This document shows positions 51,801 to 63,221 of a stretch of 64,000 nucleotides of DNA, piece after piece. Below the pieces are notes generated by a model. That model was given only the letters and a program-made list of their open reading frames with translations. It did no database searches and was not told the origin of the DNA. This stretch comes from Hyperoplus lanceolatus (lineage: Eukaryota > Chordata > Actinopteri > Uranoscopiformes > Ammodytidae). A program made the translations under genes and the position numbers. The DNA lies in assembly GCA_026929865.2 (NCBI GenBank), contig CM049400.1, forward strand, positions 25,324,501 to 25,388,500. The letters run 5' to 3'. Every line of letters begins with the position of its first letter. The first letter of the stretch is position 1.

Positions 51801-52815
51801 GCCAGGCTGTGGTGGGCCAGGAGTGAGACCAGGCCATGTCTTCATCATCAGAAAACGATGAGGACATTGAGAAAACTCCAGACTCCGATTCACTGCTGGC
51901 CTGTTGGAATTCAGTTAAGATAAACTATTTAAGTATACATGTCATACAGAACTTACTAGGAAATATTCACTTGGTCTACAGGAATGGATGATTATTAAGG
52001 TTGTCAGAGAAAGATTACCCTGACACGCCTGCGCTCCCTGAAGTGACCTCTGGACGGGTTGGGTGCACTACTGGCTAATGGGGGACGGGCGTAGGAATGT
52101 AAACTATTACTGTTGCCAAAGATGTGGACTGGAGATGATCTGAAAGAAAGAAAAAGATGTCGGTGGCATAAACATTATTAATATTAATTTATAAACAGCC
52201 AAATATTAGTTAACCTAGTTTATGATTTTTTTTTTTTTTTTGCAATATTCTGGTTACAATGTTGAAACACAATGAGCATTTCACTTGCCATTTGTATAAA
52301 TTAATTAAGTGCAAAAATTCAACAGACATTTCATCGATGTTCAAAGTTATGTGGCGGTCTTAACAATTATAGATTGTGAAACACTATATCGGTAGTAGAG
52401 TGTATCTTATTACATGTGTTTTCTACTTCTCGTTTGAGTTTCCTCGTGTGTTTTTTTGTATTGGTACGAACCTCTTGTGTGGGGCATTTTTCAGTAGGGG
52501 GCTCTGGGGACTGGTGGCTATTTTGGCCAGCTCAGCCAGCCAGTTGGTTCTGGGGGAGCGGCTAAGCTCCTGGTGAGACACTCCTGCTCCAACCTGAAAT
52601 AACCCTGCAGACTGCTGGTCCTCTTCCACTTCCTGCAGCTCTGGCAAGTCCTCTGGGGAGACATCAACAGTAATATTCATGTGTGGAAAAGCTCAGTTTG
52701 CTTAAATGTAGAATGGCACTCATTGGTGGTTTAGCGTTTTACCATAATCCATGTTGAACCCAGGTGAGGAAGGCAGGTCCTCGTTACAATTGAGAGGATC
52801 AAATGACTCATCCAT
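45899..52815 (-). CDS. hbp1: HMG-box transcription factor 1 (HBP1), complete coding region in ten exons
   Basis: HBP1 is a nuclear DNA-binding repressor that restrains cell-cycle and Wnt target genes and binds RB-family proteins. Coding exons (minus strand): 52815-52743, 52652-52472, 52139-52019, 51900-51786, 50995-50874, 50481-50325, 50103-49959, 48484-48212, 47610-47469, 45916-45899. All borders are GT-AG and phases join to 1347 nt, 448 residues (human about 514). Residues 8-12 (LNCNE) form the LXCXE RB-binding motif. An NWLAELAKIATSPQSPL block matches the human conserved region. The AXH domain spans about 153-304 and the HMG box about 367-436, ending GSQQT (human GSQQH). The first ATG in good family register is at 52815; mammalian proteins start about 27 residues earlier, but here that upstream ATG is followed by a stop. 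The last intron holds an hAT element. One donor (52471) is the weak gttcgt. Confidence 0.95.
46035..47441. mobile_element. hAT element in the last hbp1 intron
   Basis: A perfect 8-bp duplication, atgtagcg, occurs at 46027-46034 and 47442-47449. The ends are tagggctgctcgatta and, on the complement of the right end, tagggctgggcgatta, classic hAT-type termini. The 1407 bp occupy most of the intron between the HMG-box exon (47469) and the final 18-nt coding exon (45916); the right edge is about 27 bp from the exon donor. No transposase ORF is intact. Confidence 0.9.
47262..47284 (+). other. GC-box / G-quadruplex-prone run inside the intronic hAT element
   Basis: Four to five G runs of three to five bases separated by single C residues, in the middle of AT-rich intron sequence. 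It matches the SP1 consensus and the pattern for a plus-strand G-quadruplex. Confidence 0.6.
47469..48484 (-). CDS. hbp1: hbp1 exons encoding the HMG box
   Basis: Exon 48484-48212 encodes a Ser-rich linker and the first half of the HMG box (KCKRPMNAFMLYAKKY, then YPGKDN). The next exon, 47610-47469, gives the second half (AISVILGDKWKKMKNEERRM, then WKRKRTNS). The RPMNAFM motif and the spaced Trp/Lys residues are the hallmark of sequence-specific HMG boxes of the SOX/TCF/HBP1 type. The split inside the box falls after the arginine of KDNR, phase 2. Confidence 0.95.
48484..51900 (-). CDS. hbp1: hbp1 exons encoding the AXH domain
   Basis: Four exons (51900-51786, 50995-50874, 50481-50325, 50103-49959) and the start of the 48484 exon encode the AXH fold, a domain shared with ataxin-1 and used for protein and RNA contacts. 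Visible landmarks are SWPTTAWHCFLKGTRLRF, GLKLVSHEE, FDPGSLDDSFLTAECRLDHP and WSSFYPSLTVVHHGIPCYEM. Between strands the exon at 50995 carries a loop rich in Asp, Glu and Ser (DSDDESDDE then SSSSS), longer in acidic residues than I recall in the human protein. The phase of every junction checks. Confidence 0.93.
49031..49805. mobile_element. MITE in an hbp1 intron, ends ccctctgaggtc
   Basis: ccctctgaggtc at 49031-49042 and its exact complement at 49794-49805 bound 775 bp without coding potential, between the hbp1 exons at 49959 and 48484. The left flank gttaaaa contains TTAA and the right flank reads atttatc, so the target duplication is unclear. Confidence 0.7.
51588..51762 (+). mobile_element. 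tRNA-derived SINE in an hbp1 intron
   Basis: Polymerase III A box tggtgcagtgg (51597-51607) and B box ggttcgagtcc (51650-51660) match the consensus words. The non-tRNA body (gtcagttctctgcacgtcct) is shared with 34653-34815, and the tail reads ctataaataaagcattgaaa. It lies antisense to hbp1 between the exons at 51786 and 50995. Confidence 0.85.
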
Positions 52816-52866
52816 TGTCACAATGTTCTTCTTTTTCTTTTCCTTTTAACCAGGTTGCAGGTCAGT

Positions 52867-54250
52867 TTACTTAGCTTCCATCATACTCTGCAACACCAGC
52901 TGGTTTGAGGGGGAAAAGGACACAATGTAAGCTTTAATAAACAAAGTGAAACTACTGCACAGTTCCATTTACAATGCTGCTTCGATCAAACCTATACAAT
53001 AACCATTCATAAGAAATGAAAAGTGCCTCTTTGGATTTGCATTGGCTATATAACATCTTTATTAGGCTACACATCTGAATGGCGCAGTTTGTGTAGCCTA
53101 ATAAGGTTTTATTAAGACAAAGGTCAAATGAATAATACATGGAATAAATATTATCCATAGGCCCTATTACAATTCACAGCATGTAATAAATATCCCGAAA
53201 CAGTATGTAACCATTGCAATAGGGTGCCTTTCGGGAATCCTTTGTCTCTGAATCGACACCCTGTGCCTCTGACTGGTCATGTGACCCGATGCGTGGAGGC
53301 CTTGTTTATAAACTTAAAGGGATTCGGCGCATGCGTACCAGAGCTCATTCATTCACAACTGCGTAGCAAAATTGTTAAATAAAAGAAATTCGCGTACAAA
53401 GGCTCCAAAACACGAACTAGAGAAAAATGTAAAAGAATATCAAAAACATAGTAAATGTCTTCTGTTCATTATTAAATAATGTATTAGGCCTATTTGGCGA
53501 CATGCAAAGTAAAACGATATTAGGCTGTTTATATAGCCTACTATCTATGGTTATAACGTTATAGTATCCTATACAAGGAGCTGAGATTTGATTTAAAAAA
53601 ATCCATTTACAAAAATGTACGGTCATTTGTATTTCTTATAAACCACCAACGGTCGCTGCACGCTCTTCAAACCGTTGCTTCGACTTCGTAAAGCGGATAT
53701 AGGCTAGCCTACTGATAACATACCGTTAATAAAACGTTTCAAAAGTATTCTCATTTCCCCTAGAAAAAGCAAGGTTTGACAACGGGGCCTAGTGTTTTCC
53801 GACTCCTCAGAGCAGCAGCAGTGCCTTCAGCTCAAACCCAGAGGCTGTCGGGTCTCACACTGTAAACAAAAGAATGTCAACAAGTTGAGGCATGACGCAA
53901 CCTCTCTGGCCCGTTCAAAATGAATGACACCTAAAGCCCCACACACCTTTCAACCTCATTTCAACACTATTATAATTAGCTTATGCCAAAGGAAGGACTT
54001 GGTTTTCATACATAAAAATGCAGACGGGAGGGCTTGTTTCACAAAAACAAACGTCACAGCGGAAGAAAAAAAATTGTCGAGCACAACCTACCATTCGACA
54101 TCAAATAAAAGCGTGACAACCCCGCTGAAACGTTGCATTAGAATTGCAAAGACATTGTTCACAAAACGCAAGAGTTAAAAATGAGTTTGAAACATGTATT
54201 TATTCGTAAAAAGTAGTCAACTTCTTCCCACTTACCAAACCAGTCGCCAT
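52867..54250 (-). other. Upstream ORF of hbp1 spanning the first two exons
   Basis: ATG at 54250 opens MATGL up to a perfect donor (ggtttg|gtaagt, exon end 54236). The likely next exon starts at 52887, after a pyrimidine-rich acceptor, and continues in frame SMMEAK to TAA at 52869-52867. The ORF is 11 codons long and lies 51 nt before the main ATG at 52815. Exon 1 is inferred from the splice signals only. Confidence 0.5.
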
Positions 54251-54470
54251 CAAAAAAAACTCTCTGGTATTCGCTCGATGGGTGGCAACTAATGGTTCCA
54301 GAGAAAATCTGCCATTGGTGGATAAGAACGTCAGAAACAAGAATACGCGTAGTCTATTGGTAGACACTGTTGAGAAAAACATGGAAGGCGGGGTTTAGTT
54401 TGTTTTTCATCGTATCATTGGATGAATGTACATGCCTGTTACTGCCCAGTAACAGCTGATTGGCAATAAC
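54251..54470 (-). promoter_or_regulatory. hbp1: Probable hbp1 promoter with four CCAAT boxes
   Basis: On the minus strand CCAAT occurs at 54314-54318, 54356-54360, 54417-54421 and 54459-54463, all in one orientation, just upstream of the inferred first exon. No TATA box is placed consistently. Clusters of NF-Y-type CCAAT boxes mark many TATA-less promoters of cell-cycle regulators. The start site is not determined. Confidence 0.5.
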
Positions 54471-54739
54471 AGGAACAATACATGGTTGTTTTATCTAAAA
54501 TGTTGCAAGTACTATTTGTTGCTTTCTATGTTATTTTCCTTTCCCTTGTAATTGAATCATTGCTTTTAACATTTTACTAAAAAATCTTGTGAATGAACCA
54601 ACAATGAATAATGAATGAATGAAGGCATGAATGAATGAGTGGTAGCCTACATTAGTGAACGATGAATGAAAAGCTTTGAAAGCCTGCTATTCTTTAAGTG
54701 TAACAAATAATTACATGAAACGCTAATATAAAAAGGTTC

Positions 54740-55432
54740 TTTATTGACATGAAAAGTGGTACATACAGTTCTTTCAGCCAGTATTATGGGATTGCCTTTA
54801 AAAATTACCAGTACTACCTGCACAAAGGGGGGGGGGAAATAAATTTTGAATGTTTAAATGTTAAACCAGCTTAAAACAGTTTAAGCTGCAGTAAACCACA
54901 GACAAAACACAGATTTACAGAAGTTCAATTATTAATTTTAAAGGAGAGAGAGAGAGAGAATAAGAAGAAAAGAGATAAGACCCACTTGAGATTCCTGTTA
55001 TAGAAACATCCGAATGTGTTTCCAAACAGTATAAGTTGTTGGCAGAGGTAGACAGCAATAATGGATGTAATAATCATAATATATGTTTCACAGACACAAA
55101 AACAGAATGACCTGTATTTTTTTTTTACATTAGAACACAGGAAATGTAATAGTCTTAATACATTGCCTATAATGACTACAGTTCAGTGGGGCAACTTATT
55201 AAACTAAAAGTGGGCCTATATAATAACAGCAAATACTCAGTTTCAAATTGTACAGCAATGTGTTGGATATTCTTTCAAAACTATCAGCTATCTGAAGTCT
55301 TTTTTTTTTTTTTTTTTGCAAAAGCATAGTATAAGGCTTAAAACACTTACCAACAATGATATACAGTTGATGAACATGTCTTTAAAGGATTAAATCTTAT
55401 GCTGAAAAGAAGAATATCTCGTAGTAAAAAAA

Positions 55433-55512
<80 letters not shown>

Positions 55513-56620
55513 GCCAAGTCTACATTGTGTTGTGATCAAAATGTGAAAGATGTTATTCAGACACCAAATCAAATTGACTCTTGTTACCAACTTTTAATCC
55601 TCTCTCATGTGGGGTCTGTGGTGGCAGATATTGAATGTTGGAATGCTTATTAATGTAATAGGAAACATTGTATTTATCTTGTATTGCTCCTGTATGTCTA
55701 AGGTTAAATTCCTCAAATGTGTATTGAAGAGTACTCAGACTGTACCTCCCCAACCCTCCCCCTCCCTTGGATACCTCCCCTGCAACAGTAAACAGTCCGT
55801 CTCTGAGCCCTCCCCCACCCCCTTCCCCTCACCTGACTGCCAATTGAAACACACGGCATTCTTGCTATGCTGAACTGACTTGTATTGTGACTTGCCATCT
55901 GATCGGGGCCATTCTGCTCAGAAAGTCATCGTGGGGCTTGCTGGGTCGAATGGACCTCCATGTTCATACTGGATAGAACATGAAGCCTCTGTTGTTTGAT
56001 TGAATACTCCTTGCTTGATTTTTAAATACACTTTGTTTGATTATTACAGACTTAAGATCTCACTTTTCTCACTACAGGTCACTCTTGTACCAGTGCACCT
56101 CCTGCTGCGAGTGATAAGGCTCTTGCCAAAAAATGACAAGAGAATGTGACATATTTGCTCGCAATTATCCAGTAATAAATACGCTTTGGCATCTGATTTT
56201 TAAAAACTATGTTTAGAAATGTACAAAGGATACTGGTGTGGGTGCAACTATAATAACACTGCAGAGAATAAAGAGAGCGTTAACAAGTGTTAAATATACA
56301 AACAAACAATGCATCCGACACTGACAAGTGAAATGTGCACTTACATTTTAAATTAAAGAGTTGTGGCAATAATCTAATTCAAACAAGCTTCAACCAACTC
56401 GGCTTTGGCTTACTCTACTTTCATTAACACTTTGTGACAAACTCTGCTTAAATGAACGGGAATCTGACGTGGTCCATTTTATTTATCTGAAACATAAACG
56501 CTGGAGTGGATATTCACATGTTATTGTGATATTATGATATTCATGTAAGAAAAGCTGTTTGAGTGATTATGGGGAAGAAACAAAAACATCCATGCAAGCC
56601 TCTTTTTTTCATCCACTGAT
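54740..56620 (-). other. prkar2b: prkar2b 3' untranslated region, extent inferred
   Basis: From the stop at 56623-56621 to an AATAAA on the minus strand at 54745-54740 there are about 1.9 kb with no coding exon. The region holds an ATT microsatellite (55432-55510) and a G-rich block in the mRNA sense (55748-55830). Its length is similar to mammalian PRKAR2B 3' UTRs as I recall them. Transcript data would be decisive. Confidence 0.45.
55432..55510. repeat. (AAT)n microsatellite in the inferred prkar2b 3' UTR
   Basis: About 26 AAT units, (ATT)n in the mRNA sense. The Asn-run and Ile-run ORFs over it are artefacts. Confidence 0.97.
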
Positions 56621-59600
56621 TCACGGTCTATTTGAGCCGTCTCGTACACTCTGTTGCTCAATCTCAGCGCTACTCCCAAACAGGGTCACCAGCTGCTCCT
56701 CATAGTTAGCAATGTTTCTCTTCATGATGTCCATGCATGGGCCCAGCAATCTCTCGAAGGCTTTGATGTCCAAGACTGATTTTGGAAGAAAAAGAACAGA
56801 CATAGTTCAAGGAGAGTTACTGTATGTTAAAATGTAAGTGGTGCACTAGGAAATTTAAAAGCTCAACGTAATGCGTGAATGATAAAGCTGCACAGAAAGT
56901 ACCCAAGCATTTGACGCTCCCCACTGCATAGGCTGACGCAGCTCTGGGCTTGTTTGTGACAAGGGCCAACTCCCCAAAATACTGTCCCCTAGAGCATGTG
57001 GCGATCTCCACCTCCTCTTCCTCCTGGTCTTTTTTCGTCTGACAAGAAAAAAAAATACACCCTATAAAATACCACAAAACTACAATTTTTTTTTATTGTG
57101 TGTTTGTTAGAAGTTTAGCTTTTTGTTTACACTTCAAAGGCCTAACTTTAAGGGTGTATTCACACATGGAAAGTCCGTTAGTTCACTTGCTTGGGTCCAG
57201 ACCAAATAGAATTTGGATTTTTTTTTGTTGGTGTGGTCCACTTTCATATTGCCCCTTTTGCAAGTGAACCAGCATTACGAAGCAAAACCACACGTGATCT
57301 GAAGTCATTCATTCATTGGACAGACATTCTGGGGTGGAGAGAAGCAGGAAGAACGAAGTAAAAACTGCGAAATATATCATTGATATAATATGGGGTTAAA
57401 AATAATAAAAATGCCTACATCTAGCCTATAAATAAAGAAGAAAAACATCAAATTATTATTGTTTCATATGGTTATAATATGTAGCCCCATGTCAATGCCA
57501 CGTTATGTGGCTTCTAGCCTACGATGTGAAACATCATTTTTACTGTATTTTTGCTGCTGGACGCGCGGCTCGCGTGAAGAATAGGCTCAAACTGAAACAC
57601 AGCTGATTTAGCTGTGTATCAGCTGGGTGTCAGTTCGGCGCAGTTCAGCACCAAACTGACACGGGGAAAGTATTGACGGTCCCGTTGGGAAGAACAATAA
57701 AAACACACACTTCATGCAAAGCGCAGCGTGAACCTGTTGGCACTGTAGGCTACGGGAGACGCTCCTCTCCATCTGATCGCTGATCCGCACGCGTCATTAT
57801 CAAATGTAATATTTTCGCTCGGGGCTCCCGGTCAAACCACAACTAATCTTCCTAACAATGGCGACAACAACACTTTCCCATAATGTGAAGCTGATGGCGA
57901 TTTATTAAAAAAGAAAAGAAAGAAAAGGCGCAGTGCTTCCTGCAATTGGGTCGGATCGAGTCCGGCCAAATTCACACCACAAACGAACTGCAGCAGAGTG
58001 CGTTTCGAAGCGCATCGAGACCACCTCTTCAGCTGGGTCTCGGAGCGTTTGTTTGGTCCGCCCCCGAGTGTGATTGCTGTATTCACACCTGTCTGAAAGA
58101 TGCGCACCGAAGGTGGAAGTGCACCTGAGTTTGTTTCAACCGAACTAAACACAGCATGTGTGAATACACCCTAAGACTGCATACATACCCTGCTTCTTGT
58201 CATGGTGATTCTAACTTGGCCAGACTCAACTACGTAGAAGCAATTTGCTAAATCCCCCTGTAACACAATGCATTCATGTCAATTGTAAACAGGCAACGTG
58301 CTCATAAATTCTCCATTGCAGCAGGTAATACAATACTAATCCAAGAGAGGATCATACAATGATTCCTGACCTGAGCAATGATTTGCTGTGCATCACTGAA
58401 CACCTTGGTAGAGAGGACGTCGACTACCTTCATTCTCTCCGAGAGCTGCGGATGAAAGGGTATATGGTTAGCAATGGTTTGATTGTAAATGAACACTGCA
58501 CTTTCGAAAAAAGCTAATATTAACCTCTAATGACGTGAGGAGTGGTAGCGTTTCAATGAATGCCTCATACATCTTCCTCTTCTTGGCATTGTTCTTCAGT
58601 ATGATCCTCCTGAATGTCAGACGGTCCTGAGACACAGGTTTAAAGAAAAGAAAAAAACATTTAGGTTCATGTTTAAGTTCAGTGTCTTGGGTTGATGGTT
58701 TGTTTGTTTGTATAAACTGTACAGTATACACACATACACAATATTGTTGATGAATTGTTTTGAGCTCTAATGCATACGCATAACCAGGATGTCTGGTCTC
58801 CAAAATATTTGATATTGTGTTCATGTCAGGGATGTCTGGATGGCTGAGTGGTGATACTCAATTACGATACAATAACAATACAGTAACAACATATTGCAGT
58901 GGGGGTCGCTGTTAAGCAGCAGCAGAAATATTGTAAAACTCAGGAACATGGTGTCTCAAACGGAGATGGAAATATTATTTCACGCCTTCATATCATCCCG
59001 TCTCCACTGCTGCAACTCTCTTTTCATTTGCCTTAGTAAAACATCCCTAGACCAGTTACAAGACGTCCAAAATGCATTTGCCATACTCTAAACTAGGATG
59101 CCCAAAATATCTCATGTCACACCAATTTTAATAATTCTCCACTGGCCACCAGTCAAATATAGAATTCATTTGAGAAATCTTGACATCACCTAAAGTGCAC
59201 TAAATGGTGAGTCACCTGCTTACTTCAGAGATTTACTTCAACCTTATGTCACTGGCAAGTTTCTGATTTCCTCAAGTCCTCCTTGGTCTGATGGCTGTCC
59301 CTCAGTCCAGATTTTAAACTAAACTATTTCGTCAATGTTGCCTTGTATTGTGTTTGTCTTAGTAGGCTATATACTATGTTAGTCTTAATCTTGTTTCACT
59401 ATGTTTTGTGACTATCAATGTTTTATACTTTTAGCTGTTTGAAGCACTATTGAAAGGTGCTATAAATAAAGGTACTTTCTTACTTACTGTCATTTCAGAC
59501 AGAAGTGAAGTTTTAATATCTCTCCAGACTGCCACAAAAGTTATTTGTGTACAACTTTAATACCGGGCCTGAATCAGACACTAATTTAAGCTCCTATATT

Positions 59601-62600
59601 GTTTGCACAGAGGGCCTAGAGCCGCATTGTTTCTCTTTCACCTCAGGGGATCATTAGTTGAACAGTTTGGTTCACATACTCAAACACACACTACAAGGAC
59701 CTGGGTCAACTCAGGATACAGCTGCAACCTGCCCAGCCTCACGCAGATGACCAAACAAAGCATCACCATGCACTTTAAGGACACAACTTTTATGACTCAT
59801 TAATAAACAAGCTGCTTCAGAGAAACTGTAGCTACTGAATATTCATAAAAGGTGCTCTGAACACAGTTCAGAGCAGGGCTTTCTCCTTGATGGTGCCGAC
59901 AGCTCCACTTTCAATTCATAACATTTTCCATACTCAATTACCTCAGTTCATCTGAGGTGCATACTTGCTCAAAAGACACTAATCTGATAGCCACAAAAGT
60001 TTTTTTTTTGCCTGACATTCATAAATAAATGTATTTCATATTCAGTTCTGAAAATAATTTGATTCAAATTAATCTACATTGATGATCATGTAAATTCAAA
60101 TGTATTTTCAGGGGCATGATTATAGCTCTCTAACCTTTTGTTGAATTTACTAGGTTGTATATGGTATCTCAGTATGGTATCACACTCTCACCCATGGTCC
60201 CATGGAGGTAGCAACACTGTCACACACAAACTGGATAATGACAGTAAATCCTGACAACCGACTGCACAGCGTGTTATAACAACCTGAGCACGGAGTCGAC
60301 TGTGCTATTGCATGAGGATTTAATGGTTTACTCACAAGGCACCAAAGGGCTCCAGGCGAGGTGGCAATTATTGTTGCTGCCCTGGGGGTGTTGTACATCA
60401 GAGCCAGCTCTCCAAAACTGCCACGGTTGTCGTAGCAGCCCACTAGCTTCTCTGCGCCTTCAACCTTGACGAAAATGTTAAATGTCCCGCTAAATGAAAA
60501 TGGAAAGGAAAAATACATCAGCCATATTGATGTCTTGTGAAATCTTTGCTCAGCAGGGAAAAAAAAAGATTTTATAGATTGTTTTACCTATAAATTCACT
60601 TTTAAAGTCATATACATCAATTAATAATCTGATTCAGTTATGCTGTGAAATAAAATGTACCTTTCAATCACATAGAAGTTGTCCCCATCGTCATCTTGAT
60701 CAATGATGTGCTCCCCTTCAATGCTGAACTTCTCAAACATGGCATCCAGCACCTGAGACATCTCTTCCTGTGGTGGTGTGCAATATCAAAAAAATTATTT
60801 GAATTTCACGTGTTGAAACAATCATGTGGAATATGCCTTGCGTGCCATTTCAGCTACTTAAAAATAACCATCTTTAAAATCTATGCATAGTGTAGTGCGC
60901 TGAACTGTGGCTGTCGGCCTCAGGCCACATTCTCTGTTGTGTTATTAAAGAGATGGCAGATCACAAACCAGAGGAGAATCCACTCACCGGATCTAAGTTC
61001 TTGAACAGAAGAATGTCCCTACATGCTTCCTGTAGTCTCTGTCTCTGCTCATCGGTTTTTGGGTGGGTGACCTTTGGATTGAAGCACAGTCTTGTGATAT
61101 GACCCTATGGTGGCCTTTACATCAAAATTCAGAACACTTCATAATGTTGGCTGTTTGATTAATATGCAGAATTAGGGTTCAGATCGTTTAGAAACATCAG
61201 CCTCAGTATTACAGGATCTCTGTAGTATGAAAGCCAGTTTACCCATGGCTCTTTCTCCTCCTCCTCGTCATCTTCATCAGGGTTGAACGCTTCAGCACAC
61301 ACTGCAAGATATCAACAAATTAATGAACGGGATTACCAGACAGTAAATTCATCCAGAAAATCCGCCGAACTATTTGTAAAGGCAGAACCTTTAGAAACGA
61401 CGACTTTAAAAAAAACCTCATACCCCAAAGAATAAAGCTTCCAATTCAGAGGGTCCAGCAGCAAAACTTTCATACCAGTCTAATAACAAACCCAAAATCA
61501 AAAGGATAATTCAGCTGCATTTGTTGCTATAAACATTTAAATAAACACAACTTTTCTCATCTAAATTGTGGAGCTTTGGGGGGAGGTAGTGCTGATTTTG
61601 GCACTCATATTACACTTTTTTCTCCTATCCTAAAACCAAGAGTAGTCAAAACAAATGTTTACCACGGGTCGAAAATTGAAAAATTATTTATATTGTAATT
61701 TAAAAAAGTCTGAAAATTGACATTGATTTTGCAAAAGAAAACACAAAATGCATAAACCTTGTTGACAGAATATCTTTAATCACATTGAATCTTTTGTTAT
61801 TTTATTGACAATAGCACTTCTTTTGATTGAATTCTTAAGTCTACTTAGTGTCCTATCAGTTCATTCCCCATCATTCCCCATCTGAATTGATAAAAGGTAA
61901 CATAAAGGCTTTTTGCAAACTCTTACTGAAAACCTTCACTTGCTCATATTTTCCATCAGTACTGCCAAACATGCAGATACCAGCCCCAATACAGCTGTTA
62001 TTTTTGTGAAGCCCCAATATTACTATTATCAAGAGCAGGCAATGTTATTATAAGTAGTTCCACCTGTCCTAAACTGTCCCTACCCACGTCACTCACTGAC
62101 ACTATTAAACAGAGAGAGAGGTTTCACAATTTTAAATCACAATTTTTTATAAACTGAAGAAGGAGACAAAAGACAGATGGAAAAATGACTCCAATATTGC
62201 CTGTGTATGACGTATGGCCTCAGTATTAATGTTTCAAAGAAGTTTTATATGTTTGCAGCGCTGACACTTTCCAGAGTTTTCCTCTTAAGCAGGCTTTTAA
62301 CATTCGGTTTAGCCATGCAGCAGATGACAACTCACCTGATGCTCTTCTGATGAATCTGCTCATGACCGGGGCTGCAAAATAACACAAACATTTTTATTAG
62401 CAGGTTATATTTCAGCACAGAGGAGACATATTTGACTAGAAACGGCTGTGGCAATGCAATGTGCTTCTCCATCCACAGTGGTGCATGTGTAGTGGGGCAT
62501 GCCATGCACAGTGCCGTGCTCATTAAGGATCCATGTTCATTTGGGGATAAAACCTGAATGAGGACAGCTGCTTTGAAGTGCGTTTGCCTCTTTGAATTAA

Positions 62601-63123
62601 ATTTAAATGAGAGATAAATGCTATTACAAGGGCTCAGAATGAATACATTAGATAGGAGATCTCATCCATTATTATACTGCCTTTCAGTGTTATCCAAGGA
62701 GGATCATCAAAATATCATGAAGACATAAGACACTGGACGTGTGACGGTCGGGGCACCACCGTAACCTGACGTATAGTTTAATGACTGAAAATAGTGTTTT
62801 CTTGTGCTTATGTAACCATTGCAGCCCCTGCAGACCCCACCACTCATTGGGATGCTGGGTCAGAGCTCTGGGTTGCTATGCTACTTGCTGCACCCTATGG
62901 CAACTGTCTACAGCCGGCCATTGTGTTGAATATGACCACAGTTTAGGAGGCACAAATTCATCTGGGCCGTAAACATTTTACATTCATTGCATCATAGCAT
63001 GGATTAAGCTTTTTACTATTATCTGCTGTGTCATATTTGACATGCATAACAAGGGTAAAGGCCCACTAGGCCTGCACCTGAAACTGATAATATCCAAACG
63101 ACCTAGAGGTGCAGGGTCCTTCT

Positions 63124-63221
<98 letters not shown>

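Noticed and set aside
53059..53104. 14-bp inverted repeat with an 18-base loop in hbp1 intron 1
   Set aside because: Short AT-rich hairpin with no flanking duplication; not enough to call an element or RNA.
55390..55653. Asn-rich and Ile-rich ORFs on opposite strands
   Set aside because: Both are read from the AAT microsatellite.
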